Part shown: positions 16,956 to 25,054 of the stretch, in pieces
How the letters are laid out: the number at the start of each line of letters is the position of its first letter
Position numbering within the stretch: the stretch's first letter is position 1
Source: Anaerolineaceae bacterium
GTDB taxonomy: Bacteria; Chloroflexota; Anaerolineae; Aggregatilineales; Phototrophicaceae
Assembly: GCA_026708325.1 (NCBI GenBank)
Contig: JAPOVC010000024.1
Location: 78,282 to 142,281 of the forward strand
Direction of reading: 5' to 3'
Length of the DNA stretch: 64,000 bases
Translations under genes and position numbers: made by a program
The notes under the pieces: model-generated
Databases searched by the model: none
What the model was told of the DNA's origin: nothing
What the model saw: only the letters and a program-made list of their open reading frames with translations

Positions 16956-18863
16956 TCAGTCCTCCAGCGTACTGAGGTCGCCTTCCGGCAGGCCCTGGAC
17001 GCGGGCCTTGAGGACGCGGCGCATGATTTTGCCCGAGCGGGTCTTGGGCAAGGCATCGACGAAGACGATCTGTGAGGGCACGGCAATGGGGCCGACCTCG
17101 CGCCGCACGTGGGCGCGCAGGTCCTGCTCCAGTTGCGCATCGCCAGACACGCCGTCCACCAGGATGCAGGAGGCGTGGATCGTGCTGCCGCGCAGTTCGT
17201 CCGGCAGGCCGATGACGGCGGACTCGGCCACGGCGGGATGGCTGACGAGGCCGGACTCGACCTCGGCAGTGCCGAGTCGATAGCCGCTGACCTTGATCAC
17301 GTCATCGATACGGCCGATCACCCAGATGTAGCCATCTTCGTCGCGACGGGCGGAGTCGCCGGCGAGGTACCAGCCCTCATCGCCGTAGGCGCTCCAGTAC
17401 TGGTCGACGTAACGGTCGGGATCGCCGTAGACCGTGCGCAGCATGCCGGGCCAGGGCTGCCTGACGACCAGATAACCGTCCTCGTTGGCGGCACAGCTGC
17501 GGCCCTCCTCGTCAACGATGTCGACGTCAATGCCGGGGAAGGGTCGCGTTGCGCTGCCGGGCTTGAGCCCGACGGAGGGGACCGGGGCGATCATGAAGCC
17601 GCCCGTCTCGGTCTGCCACCAGGTATCCATGACGGGGCAGCGACCGCCGCCGATGTGGCGATGGTACCAGCGCCAGGCCTCGGGATTGATGGGCTCGCCG
17701 ACCGAGCCGAGCAGGCGCAGGCTGGAGAGATCGTGACGGGCGGGCCAGGCCTCGCCGAAGCGCATCAGGCCGCGAATGGCCGTGGGCGCGGTATAAAGAA
17801 TCGTAATGCCGTAATCGGCAACCAGTTTCCACCAGCGGTCCGGGTAGGGATACGTCGGCGCGCCCTCGTACATGAAACTGGTGGCGCCGAGGATGAGGGG
17901 AGCGTAGACGATGTAGCTGTGGCCGGTGATCCAGCCGGGGTCGGCGGCACACCACCAGACATCCTCGTCGCGGATATCGAAGACCCAGCTCAGGGTGGTG
18001 GAAGTGTAGACCTGGTAACCGCCGTGGGTGTGAAGCACGCCCTTGGGCTTGCCGGTTGTGCCGCTGGTGTAGAGGATGAAGAGCGGGTCCTCGGCGTCCA
18101 TGACTTCGGTCTCGCAGACCGTTTTGACGTGCGGCTGGGCCAGCAGGTCGTGGAGCCAGTAGTCGCGGCCGGGCTCCATGTGGACCTCATGGCCGGTGCG
18201 GCGGGCGACGACGACGGTCTCGACCACCGGCGACACCCTGACGGCCTCGTCGGCGATGTCCTTGAGGCGCACGATGTTGCCGCGCAGCCATGCCCCGTCG
18301 GAGGTGATGAGGACGCGACTCTGCGCGTCGTCGATGCGATCGGCCAGGGCCTGTTCCGAGAAGCCGCCGTAGACGACGCTGTGCACGGCGCCCAGCTTGA
18401 CGCAGGCCAGCATGGCGATCATCAGTTCGGGCGTGCGACCCATGTAGATGGTGACGCGGTCGCCCTTCCCCACCCCGAGGCCCTTCAGCAGGTTGGCGTA
18501 GCGGTTGGTCTCCTGCCAGAGTTCCCAAAAGGACCAGGTCTGGCGATCGCCGGGCTCACCTTCCCAGATGAGGGCCAGTTTGTTGCGCCGCGCCGTGTCG
18601 ACGTGGCGGTCGAGGGCATTGAGCACGATGTTGGTCTTGCCGCCCGTGAACCAGCGGAAAAAGGGCGCGTTGCTGCGGTCCAGCACCTGCTTCCAGGGTT
18701 CGTACCAGTTAAGTGTTGCTGCACGTTCGGCCCAGAAGGCCTCGATGTCGGCCATGGCGCGGGCGTAGGTCGCTTCGTAATCGCTGATGCGGGCGCTGCC
18801 GGCGACGTCGGGGTCCGGCCGGACCCATTCGCTGGCGGCGGGGGTGAACTGCTCGTCCGTCAT
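16956..18863 (-). CDS. acs: Acetate--CoA ligase (acetyl-CoA synthetase)
   Basis: 635-residue AMP-forming ligase that activates acetate to acetyl-CoA. It has the N-terminal ACS domain (WYEPWKQVLDRSNAPFFRWF), the P-loop YTSGTTGKPKG (265-275), the acetate-pocket region WWCAADPGWITGHSYIVYAPL, MDTWWQTETGG, the hinge GRIDDVIKVSGYRLGTAEVES and the regulatory lysine in TRSGKIMRR (K612), the site acetylated in other Acs enzymes. AAGGAG precedes the ATG. A sigma70-like promoter lies 30-55 bp upstream. It is divergent from the tail-collar genes. Confidence 0.95.
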   Translation of the reverse strand: MTDEQFTPAASEWVRPDPDVAGSARISDYEATYARAMADIEAFWAERAATLNWYEPWKQVLDRSNAPFFRWFTGGKTNIVLNALDRHVDTARRNKLALIWEGEPGDRQTWSFWELWQETNRYANLLKGLGVGKGDRVTIYMGRTPELMIAMLACVKLGAVHSVVYGGFSEQALADRIDDAQSRVLITSDGAWLRGNIVRLKDIADEAVRVSPVVETVVVARRTGHEVHMEPGRDYWLHDLLAQPHVKTVCETEVMDAEDPLFILYTSGTTGKPKGVLHTHGGYQVYTSTTLSWVFDIRDEDVWWCAADPGWITGHSYIVYAPLILGATSFMYEGAPTYPYPDRWWKLVADYGITILYTAPTAIRGLMRFGEAWPARHDLSSLRLLGSVGEPINPEAWRWYHRHIGGGRCPVMDTWWQTETGGFMIAPVPSVGLKPGSATRPFPGIDVDIVDEEGRSCAANEDGYLVVRQPWPGMLRTVYGDPDRYVDQYWSAYGDEGWYLAGDSARRDEDGYIWVIGRIDDVIKVSGYRLGTAEVESGLVSHPAVAESAVIGLPDELRGSTIHASCILVDGVSGDAQLEQDLRAHVRREVGPIAVPSQIVFVDALPKTRSGKIMRRVLKARVQGLPEGDLSTLED

Positions 18864-18890
18864 GGGGAACTCCTTGTCGCTGCGGGCGTG

Positions 18891-18918
18891 ATTCTAGCGA
18901 AGCGGAATGTCAGCGCAA
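18891..18918 (-). promoter_or_regulatory. Sigma70-type promoter of acs
   Basis: Read on the minus strand: TTGCGC, 16-bp spacer, TAGAAT. The -10 lies 28 bp upstream of the acs ATG. Confidence 0.6.
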
Positions 18919-18946
18919 GCGCGGGCCAGGCTGAACGCAAAGCAAA

Positions 18947-19004
18947 GAACATATGTGCTACACATGGTGCAGGGTGCATGATACACAAGGACTGTCACGC
19001 GACA
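18947..19004 (+). promoter_or_regulatory. Paired palindromic boxes upstream of tail-collar gene 1
   Basis: GAACATATGTGC (18947-18958), one base off a GAAC-N4-GTTC palindrome, and TGTCACGCGACA (18993-19004), an imperfect palindrome. The same two boxes, in the same order and one base further apart, precede tail-collar gene 2. GAAC-N4-GTTC is the core of the Gram-positive LexA (Cheo) box. Confidence 0.5.
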
Positions 19005-19047
19005 TGACAAGCACCCATCTGACAAATCTGACACAGGGAAAGGAAAA

Positions 19048-19671
19048 ATGACCGATCAGAATCAAGAGTCTACGACGCTCTCCAATGCCATTTCCGGCTC
19101 GGTCGATCTGACCTTCACGCTGCCGCCGGACGACAACTATCTGCAGTCCGATCAAGCCGTGCCGGTGGAAGTGCTGCCGGCCTCCGCCCTGGCTGTGCGG
19201 GCCGGCGCAGTGCTCGCCTGGGCGGGCAGCGCGGCGCCGGATGGCTGGAAGCTTTGCGACGGGGCGGCGGTCAGCCGTACGGACTTCGAGGACCTGTTCG
19301 GCGTCATCGGCGAGACCTTCGGCGCGGGAGACGGCAGCACGACATTCAACCTGCCCGACCTGCGCGGCCGCTTCCCGCTGGGTCTGGACAACATGGGCGG
19401 CACGAGCGCAGACAGCGTCACTGTGACGGCAGCCGACGCACTGGCGGGCGTGGGCGGTTCGGAGACGCATGCGCTGACGGTCGATGAGATACCGGCGCAC
19501 AATCACGGGTTTCGGCGTGTTGGCAGCGGCAACACCGGTGCGCGAGCCATCCAGACGCGCAGCAATTCCGATTGGGAAAACAACGACGTCATCATCGACG
19601 ATGCTGGCGGCGGCCAGGCGCACGACAACCTGCCGCCCTTCCTGTCGCTGAACTACATCATCAAGACCTGA
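19048..19671 (+). CDS. Phage tail-collar domain protein, copy 1
   Basis: 207 residues. Residues about 54-115 carry the tail-collar (PF07484-type) pattern: GAVLAWAGSAAPDGWKLCDGAAVSR, FGAGDGSTTFNLPDLRGRFPLG. The C-terminus has ETHALTVDEIPAHNHGF and ends NLPPFLSLNYIIKT, as in microcystin-dependent (MdpB-like) and short tail-fibre proteins. The N-terminal 50 residues are acidic and have no signal peptide. AGGGAAAGGA precedes the ATG. No other phage structural gene is nearby. Its last five codons recur 139 bp downstream in a tandem duplication. Confidence 0.88.
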   Translation: MTDQNQESTTLSNAISGSVDLTFTLPPDDNYLQSDQAVPVEVLPASALAVRAGAVLAWAGSAAPDGWKLCDGAAVSRTDFEDLFGVIGETFGAGDGSTTFNLPDLRGRFPLGLDNMGGTSADSVTVTAADALAGVGGSETHALTVDEIPAHNHGFRRVGSGNTGARAIQTRSNSDWENNDVIIDDAGGGQAHDNLPPFLSLNYIIKT

Positions 19672-19682
19672 GGGTCGGGCTG

Positions 19683-19745
19683 GCCCTATTCCCGCTCAGT
19701 CGCGGGAGCCCTCCCCCTGCCCCCTCTCCCTCGTGGAGAGGGGGT
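19683..19745 (+). repeat. Composite repeat with the hairpin inserted in the left arm
   Basis: GGCCCT, module ATTCCCG-CTCAGTCG-CGGGAGCCCT, then CCCCCTGCC and an uninterrupted CTCTCCCTCGTGGAGAG hairpin followed by TTTT. The insertion is at a different position from most copies; GCCCT is present at both of its ends. The terminal hairpin plus T-run could terminate transcription. Confidence 0.85.
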
Positions 19746-19822
19746 TTTCGATTGATAAAGGGAAGCGTCCCGGATCCCGGTCGATCTTCCTCCCCATCAT
19801 CAAGACCTGAAGGGCTTTGCAT

Positions 19823-19883
19823 GCCCTCACCCCCTGCCCCTTTCCCACTTAGTCGCGGGAGCCCTTCCCTCAGGGAGAGGGGG
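19823..19883 (+). repeat. Composite repeat with one inserted hairpin
   Basis: GCCCTCACCCC start, module TTTCCCA-CTTAGTCG-CGGGAGCCC, then CCCTCAGGGAGAGGGGG and TTTT. It belongs to the second unit of the 139-bp tandem duplication, but its insertion is in the right arm, unlike that in the first unit. Confidence 0.85.
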
Positions 19884-19991
19884 TTTTCGTTGGACAAGGG
19901 GAAGCATCTCCGACCGCGGTCCGCTTTCCCGGCTGCTACAACGATGAGCAGCTGGTCTGCAAGCAGGGCGCAAGTTCCAGTCATGAAATGA

Positions 19992-20050
19992 GAACATATG
20001 TTCCCCAATGGCAGGCGCGGCCATGATAAACAGGGAATTGTCGCGTGATA
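19992..20050 (+). promoter_or_regulatory. Paired palindromic boxes upstream of tail-collar gene 2
   Basis: GAACATATGTTC (19992-20003) is a perfect 12-bp palindrome of the GAAC-N4-GTTC type. TGTCGCGTGATA (20039-20050) is the counterpart of the second box at 18993. The stretch between (CATGATAAACAGGGA) also matches the copy upstream of gene 1, so the whole control region was duplicated with the gene. Confidence 0.55.
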
Positions 20051-20084
20051 TGCAATCGGTGAACCAAAGTGAGAGGAAGAAAGA

Positions 20085-20843
20085 ATGACGACGGGACAAA
20101 CGCCGGAACCTGAAACTCCGATGGAAGAGGCAACAGAAGAGGCGGGCGGCGTCTCCGGCATGGTGAACCTCACCATCAACCTGCCGGACAACATTCGGAT
20201 CAGCACGGTGGACAGTGACGAGGAGGAGACAACGGTGAGTAATGGCAACACGACAGGCATGATCCAGATTTTCGCCGGCCCGACGGCGCCGGCTGGCTGG
20301 CTGCTCTGCAACGGCGCGGCGGTGAGTCGGGCGACATACTCCGACCTGTTCGACGTGATCGGTACGCGCTACGGGGTTGGAAACGCCAACACGACCTTCA
20401 ACCTGCCGGACCTGCGCGGGCGCTTCCCACTGGGCAAGGATGACATGGGTGAAGTGAGTGCGGATAGGGTGGCGTCTGCAGAGGCGGATGAACTGGGAGG
20501 GAATGGCGGAGCGGAGAATCATGCATTGACCCTGGAACAGACTCCGACACATGGCCATGCGCTTCTTGCTGGAGAAGCGAACGTCCCCGGGGGAGGTCCG
20601 GGCGGGGACGTGAGATGGCCCGGACCCGCACGTGGTTCCGAGCATGGAATGAAAAGGGTCAAGTTCGAAGTCAACGAAGGCACCCGGACAAGACCATACG
20701 CCAGATACCAAGTCTCTGCTGGAATCAATGGAAGTGGGTATCAGAGTTCGGAATATCCACCTTTCGTATCCCCTGTCGGTGACAGTCAGTCACACAACAA
20801 CATGCCGCCCTACCAAACGCTGAACTACATAATCAAGACCTGA
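20085..20843 (+). CDS. Phage tail-collar domain protein, copy 2
   Basis: 252 residues, a paralogue of copy 1 with a longer, glutamate-rich N-terminus (PEPETPMEEATEEAGG). The collar motif is clear: GMIQIFAGPTAPAGWLLCNG, then ANTTFNLPDLRGRFPLGKDD. An insertion at about 165-215 (GGGPGGDVRWPGPARG...) precedes the shared ending NNMPPYQTLNYIIKT. GAGAGGAAG precedes the ATG. Followed by a degenerate palindromic repeat and a strong terminator. Possible roles are a surface-adhesion or tail-like particle component; no other tail genes are seen. Confidence 0.87.
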   Translation: MTTGQTPEPETPMEEATEEAGGVSGMVNLTINLPDNIRISTVDSDEEETTVSNGNTTGMIQIFAGPTAPAGWLLCNGAAVSRATYSDLFDVIGTRYGVGNANTTFNLPDLRGRFPLGKDDMGEVSADRVASAEADELGGNGGAENHALTLEQTPTHGHALLAGEANVPGGGPGGDVRWPGPARGSEHGMKRVKFEVNEGTRTRPYARYQVSAGINGSGYQSSEYPPFVSPVGDSQSHNNMPPYQTLNYIIKT

Positions 20844-20844
20844 C

Positions 20845-20879
20845 GCCCTCACCCCCTCTCCATCAGGTAGATGGGGAGG
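20845..20879 (+). repeat. Degenerate simple palindromic repeat
   Basis: GCCCTCACCCC directly followed by CTCTCCATCAGGTAGATGGGG, a decayed version of the terminal hairpin. It lies immediately after the stop of tail-collar gene 2. Confidence 0.7.
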
Positions 20880-20916
20880 AAATCTTTCGCGTCTAGGTTG
20901 CCCGATCCGGGATAAC

Positions 20917-20946
20917 AGAAACGCCGCTCAATTGAGCGGCGTTTCT
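20917..20946. terminator. Bidirectional intrinsic terminator
   Basis: A perfect 30-bp palindrome: AGAAACGCCGCTCAA and its exact complement, with A-run on one side and T-run on the other. It separates the convergent tail-collar gene 2 and carD. Confidence 0.85.
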
Positions 20947-20972
20947 GCGTGAACCGGATGGTCCGGGCCGGC

Positions 20973-21482
20973 TCAGCCGGGGTGGTAGTCGGTCAGGTGG
21001 CGTTGCATGGCGTCCTCGACGATGCCGTCGATGCAGATCTGGATGTCTTCCGAGCTGCGGGAAGCGCCCAGGGCGATCTCGCCGACGAGGCGCTCCAGCG
21101 CGTTTTTGCGCAGGCGGCGGTCGGTGCCGGTGAGCTTGCCGGTGCGCTCGCGCCAGCTCAGATCGCGCAGCACCTGGGCGATCTGGGCCGGTTTGCCGCT
21201 GTTGAGTTTCTTCTCGATGAATCCCTGACGGGTGCGGTGGTTGTCGTGCAGGATGTCGGGCGTGTCGCCCATGACCGTCTCGATGAGGATGGTGTCCTGC
21301 ATCGCCTGCCGCAGTTCTGCGTTTTCGATGGCGTCTTCGGGGATCAGCAGGGTGCCGGTTTCGTCAGCCAGTTTGATTTCGTAATGGGGGCGACGTTTAC
21401 CCTGACGCCGCATGACGCGCTGGCCGGTAACGGTACCTGCGCCGTAGCGCAGGTGTACGACCTTGTCGCCAACTTCCACCAT
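20973..21482 (-). CDS. CarD family transcriptional regulator
   Basis: 169 residues from the ATG at 21482 (MVEVGDKVVHLRYGAGTV), the standard CarD start; an upstream extension to 21584 lacks support. Residues 1-55 form the Tudor-like RNA-polymerase-interacting domain (VGDKVVH...YGAGTV, HYEIKLADETGTLLIPED), and residues 70-169 the helical domain with basic segment SWRERTGKLTGTDRRLRKNALE. CarD proteins bind RNA polymerase beta and stabilise the open complex at promoters. A weak AGGAA site precedes the ATG. Confidence 0.9.
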   Translation of the reverse strand: MVEVGDKVVHLRYGAGTVTGQRVMRRQGKRRPHYEIKLADETGTLLIPEDAIENAELRQAMQDTILIETVMGDTPDILHDNHRTRQGFIEKKLNSGKPAQIAQVLRDLSWRERTGKLTGTDRRLRKNALERLVGEIALGASRSSEDIQICIDGIVEDAMQRHLTDYHPG

Positions 21483-21727
21483 AGGGATTCCTGTCTTCCC
21501 GGCTGCCCCGCCCGGGCGCTGCCGTAGCAGCCACGACCCCTGCAGGGGGCCGGAAAACCACTGGATTTCGGGGCATGCTACCACAGGCTCCGGCAGATTT
21601 GCAGGGTGAATCCCGGCCCCGTGCCAGCCAGGGGTTGCTGGATGGGCTCACGCCCAGGGCCTCGCGCCTGGCGGGGTCGTGGCGGGGAAGACTACAATTT
21701 CTGGCGGTCAAGCGCAGGAATGACGTC

Positions 21728-22690
21728 ATGGCGGCAATCTTGAGTGAAAGCAGTTGGCGGGCGTGGTACAGCGCGGCCCGGCCGCGCACCCTGACGGCGA
21801 CGCTGGCGCCGCTGGCGCTGGCGGGAGTCATGGCCCTTGACCACGAAGTCTTCGACGGGCCGGTGTTCGCCCTGGCGCTCTTTGGCGCCCTGCTGCTGCA
21901 GGTGGCCACCAACCTCATCAACGAATATGCGGACTGGCAACGCGGCACGGACCGCTACAAGCAGGCCGGCCAGGGCATGACAATCAAACAGGGCGTGTTG
22001 CCGGCGCGGAGCGTAGGGGTCGGCGCCCTGCTGAGCCTTGGCGGCGCGGTGCTGGTGGGCCTGCTCCTGCTGGCTCGTGAAGGGCCGGACCTGCTGGCCT
22101 CGCCCCTGCTGTGGATCGGCGCCGGCGGTGTGCTGGTGGCGGTCGCCTACACGGCAGGGCCCCTGCCGCTCTCGCGCCTTGGGCTGGGCGAAGTGGCGGT
22201 GGGCATTTTCATGGGCCCGCTGATGGTGCTGGGCGCCTGGTACGTGCAGGCGCGTTGTCTCACCTGGCAGGTCATGTTGGCCTCCCTGCCCCTGGCGCTG
22301 ATGGTGGCGGCCATCCTGCACGCCAACAACCTGCGTGACATGGAAGCGGACCGCGCGGTGGGCAAACGGACCCTGGCCGTCCGTTTCGGCTGGCGCGCGG
22401 CGCGGGCCGAGTACCTGCTGCTGGTCTCCGGCAGTTACATACTGCTCCTGTTGCTGGTCGTCAGCGGGGACATTCCCTGGCCCGCCCTGCTCGCGCTGCT
22501 GACCCTGCCGGAGGCGTTGCAGTTGCAGCGCCAGGTGTTGGCAACGACGGAGGTCAGTACGCTGCACGTGGTGCAGGGCCGCACAGCCCGCCTGCACGGC
22601 CGCTTTGGCGGCGCGCTGGCGCTGGGCTGGCTGCTGGCTGCGCTTGCGGGGGCTGGCAGCGCCCCCCTGCCGCCCACTCTGTGTATGTGA
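21728..22690 (+). CDS. menA: 1,4-dihydroxy-2-naphthoate polyprenyltransferase
   Basis: 320-residue UbiA-superfamily membrane enzyme with about nine hydrophobic segments. The first prenyl-diphosphate/Mg site is NLINEYADWQRGTD, followed by GQGMTIKQGVLPA as in MenA; the second is NNLRDMEADRAVGKRTLAVRFG. It would attach the isoprenoid side chain in menaquinone synthesis. The ATG at 21728 is chosen because it gives the usual SSWRAWYSAARPRTL opening and has AGGA upstream; the frame is open further 5'. No other men gene is adjacent. Confidence 0.92.
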   Translation: MAAILSESSWRAWYSAARPRTLTATLAPLALAGVMALDHEVFDGPVFALALFGALLLQVATNLINEYADWQRGTDRYKQAGQGMTIKQGVLPARSVGVGALLSLGGAVLVGLLLLAREGPDLLASPLLWIGAGGVLVAVAYTAGPLPLSRLGLGEVAVGIFMGPLMVLGAWYVQARCLTWQVMLASLPLALMVAAILHANNLRDMEADRAVGKRTLAVRFGWRAARAEYLLLVSGSYILLLLLVVSGDIPWPALLALLTLPEALQLQRQVLATTEVSTLHVVQGRTARLHGRFGGALALGWLLAALAGAGSAPLPPTLCM

Positions 22691-22752
22691 CATCACTCAC
22701 AATGCGGAAATGCATTGCGGGGCCCTACTCCGGTGGGGGCCTCTTCCTGCGC

Positions 22753-22758
22753 TATACT
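22753..22758 (+). promoter_or_regulatory. Possible -10 element of parA
   Basis: TATACT, 49 bp upstream of the parA ATG. No good -35 is visible at the right distance. Confidence 0.35.
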
Positions 22759-22807
22759 GCGCGGGCGGCGCGACGGTAGCCGATTGTGGCAGGACCGGAG
22801 GAACGGG

Positions 22808-23587
22808 ATGCACGTCATCACGCTGCTCAACGAAAAGGGTGGCGTAGGCAAGACGACGCTGGCGACGCACATCGCCGCCGGCCTGGCCGTGTCGGGGCAT
22901 CGCGTCGTACTCATTGACGCGGACCCGCAGGGCCACGCGACCGTCATGTGCGGCATGCCGAAAGAGCCCGGCCTCTACAACCTGCTGGTGCGCGATGCCG
23001 GTCTGCAGGACACCATGCGTCAGGTGCCGGGCGAACAGTACCGAATGGAGGGCCGGGACCTGAAGGGCGAGTTGTTTCTGGTGCCCTCGAACATTGAGAC
23101 GCGCAACATCGCCAACTCGATTTCGGACGCCTTTGCCGTCAGTGACCGCGTGCGCGAGCTGGAAGAGCTGATCGACTTCGTCATCTTCGACACCTCACCG
23201 ACGCCCTCACTGCTGCACGGCTCCATCTACCTGGCGACGGACCACATCATTTACCCGACGAAGTGCGAGTATTTGTCCTTTGACGGCCTGGTGGAGAGCA
23301 TCCGGCATCGCGAGGCGGCGCAGCAACATCGTGAGCGCTGGAACCTCGGCCCCATCGAGGTCATGGGCATCGTGCCCACGATGTTCCGGCGCCAGACCCT
23401 GGAGCACCGCGAGAACCTCAAGGACCTCTGCAACATGTTCGGTGACAAGGTCTGGCCGCCCATTACCCAGCGCACCGTCTGGACCGAGGCGGTGTCCGAC
23501 CGACGGCCCGTGTTCGCGATGCAGCCCCGCAGCCCGGCGGCGGCGGAGGCGCTGGACCTGGTGCGCCGCGTCCAGGCGGCGGTGTGA
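22808..23587 (+). CDS. ParA/Soj family ATPase
   Basis: 259 residues. The deviant Walker A KGGVGKTT (10-17) has both lysines, VVLIDADPQGHAT is Walker A', and FVIFDTSPTPS is Walker B. A GGAGGA site lies five bases before the ATG. The partner parB-like gene starts one base after its stop, so the two form an operon. Such pairs segregate chromosomes or plasmids. There is no dnaA, gidA or origin nearby, so this could be a second or accessory system. It lies downstream of menA on the same strand. Confidence 0.9.
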   Translation: MHVITLLNEKGGVGKTTLATHIAAGLAVSGHRVVLIDADPQGHATVMCGMPKEPGLYNLLVRDAGLQDTMRQVPGEQYRMEGRDLKGELFLVPSNIETRNIANSISDAFAVSDRVRELEELIDFVIFDTSPTPSLLHGSIYLATDHIIYPTKCEYLSFDGLVESIRHREAAQQHRERWNLGPIEVMGIVPTMFRRQTLEHRENLKDLCNMFGDKVWPPITQRTVWTEAVSDRRPVFAMQPRSPAAAEALDLVRRVQAAV

Positions 23588-23588
23588 C

Positions 23589-24767
23589 GTGTCGCAGCGA
23601 CGGCGCCGGCGGGACCGCGAAGGCACCTTGTTGAACCTGCAACGCAGCAGCGCGCAAGAGGCGGCCGACGCCATTTATCGAGATCCGGGCCTGCCACCGG
23701 ATATCGCCAGCCTGGATGCGCAGCGCAAGACCGCGCGGCCGGTGGACATCGGCAGCATCTGGCCCGACCGCAGCCAGCCGCGACGCGCCGTGCCCTTTCG
23801 TGCCCGCAGGCACTGGGACGGCGATCCACGGCATGTGGCGCAAATCTTCAGGGGTTGGCTGGAGGAGTTGCAGCGGGATGGTATCGCGCTGGACCTGGGA
23901 GAACTGCTCCGGCAAAGGCACTGGCCGGAGGGACTGGACGACACGCCGGACGAAGGCGGCGAGTCATGGCCCTGGCCTGAGGAGTCTGGTCCGCTGGCCG
24001 CCGCGCTGCCGGGTCTGGTGCGGCTGGCCGTCAACATTCGCCAGACCGGGCTGACCAACCCAATCACTGTGGCGCGCGCGGAGCGGGCCTTCCTGCTGGA
24101 GACCGGCGAGCGGCGCTGGCTGGCCTTTCATCTGCTGCAGATGCACTTTCCCGACGAAAACTGGTCGCACATTCCGGCCCATCTGGTGGAGCGCGTTGAC
24201 GTCTGGCGCCAGGCGGGCGAGAACAGCGCGCGTCGCGACCTGAACGCCATAGGGCGCGCGCGCCAGCTTGCCATTCTTCTGATGGACCTGCTGCGCGAAC
24301 GGGGCCACAGTTTTCTGGAGTTTGACGAGGTGCTGGCCACGGGCGGCAGCGAGCGCGACTACTACGCCCAGGTGGCGGACGGCCAGGAATTCCGCATTCC
24401 GCGGGGGGAGGGCGAGCGCTTGCTGAACGCGATGGCCCTCAACAGTCCCACGCAGCTGCGCCAGTATCGCGCCCTGTTGCGCCTGGACGACGAACGCTGG
24501 CAGGACGCCGACGAGCGCAATCTTGGCGAAGGCGAGATCCGGCGCATGAAGCCTCCGTCCAGGTCACACCCCGCGCCGCCGCAGCGCGAACTGGAAGGCA
24601 ATCCCTTCACGGATCCCGCGACTCGACGTCGCCGTCAACGCATCTGGGGTTACGCACGGCGCTATTCCGCCCTGGGCGACGATGAACGGCTGCGGGCTCT
24701 GGAACAGATCGATCTGGACCGGCGCTGGCTGGAGGAACTGCGCGGGGCCATCCGCCGCCGCGGATAG
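23589..24767 (+). CDS. ParB-like partition protein with an interrupted N-terminal domain
   Basis: 392 residues from a GTG one base after parA. Two halves of the ParB/Srx CTPase core can be read: SIWPDRSQPRR (about 56-66) and VRLAVNIRQTGLTNPITV, then ETGERRWLAF (about 144-180). About 80 residues lie between them where ParB normally has few; this insert has a WLEELQRDGIALDLGELL helix and an acidic, W-rich stretch. After the core come helices consistent with the HTH region (ARQLAILLMDLLRERGHSFLEFDEVLA) and a basic C-terminus. No second parB is seen. parS sites were not found by eye. Confidence 0.75.
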   Translation: MSQRRRRRDREGTLLNLQRSSAQEAADAIYRDPGLPPDIASLDAQRKTARPVDIGSIWPDRSQPRRAVPFRARRHWDGDPRHVAQIFRGWLEELQRDGIALDLGELLRQRHWPEGLDDTPDEGGESWPWPEESGPLAAALPGLVRLAVNIRQTGLTNPITVARAERAFLLETGERRWLAFHLLQMHFPDENWSHIPAHLVERVDVWRQAGENSARRDLNAIGRARQLAILLMDLLRERGHSFLEFDEVLATGGSERDYYAQVADGQEFRIPRGEGERLLNAMALNSPTQLRQYRALLRLDDERWQDADERNLGEGEIRRMKPPSRSHPAPPQRELEGNPFTDPATRRRRQRIWGYARRYSALGDDERLRALEQIDLDRRWLEELRGAIRRRG

Positions 24768-24894
24768 CGTAACGCCGGTTACGCTTTGCCAGTCCCCGGC
24801 AGCTGTTGCTCCGTCAATGCCACGCCATATTCCTGCGCCGCTGTGCGTAACCCGCGTTGCGTCAGACGATCGAACCCTGAAAACACATCTTTAT

Positions 24895-24908
24895 GTGAAA
24901 TATTTCAC
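24895..24908. promoter_or_regulatory. Perfect 14-bp palindrome, candidate operator of melA
   Basis: GTGAAATATTTCAC lies in a short AT-rich patch about 150 bp upstream of melA. Perfect palindromes of this size and composition are typical of LacI- or GntR-type operators. No regulator gene is adjacent. Confidence 0.5.
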
Positions 24909-25054
24909 TAATTGGCTGGAACATGCGGCGGGCCCGGGGGTCTCCCGGGACATTGTGGCAGTGGGGCCAGAAGTGGGGCAGGGCGGACGGAAGCGGCTAC
25001 GGGTACACTTGGGCCGCTTTGACCGCGGCGAACTTGCGACAGGAAAGGCAGGGC

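Larger units (their letters stand above)
19656..19930 (+). repeat. Tandem duplication of the gene 3' end plus palindromic repeat (139-bp period)
   Basis: The sequence CATCATCAAGACCTGA, which ends tail-collar gene 1 (19656-19671), recurs at 19795-19810. In both units it is followed by a composite palindromic repeat and then TTTTCG, a GGGAAGC segment and a CGGTC segment. The units have diverged, so the event is not recent. The second unit is a coding remnant with no gene of its own. Confidence 0.8.

Noticed and set aside
16720-17283. A 187-codon plus-strand frame near the end of acs
   Set aside because: More than half is antisense to the conserved C-terminus of acs, and the composition is unlike the real genes.
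19048-20843. Tail-collar genes considered as part of a prophage or contractile injection system
   Set aside because: No sheath, tube, baseplate, terminase or lysis genes are present on either side.
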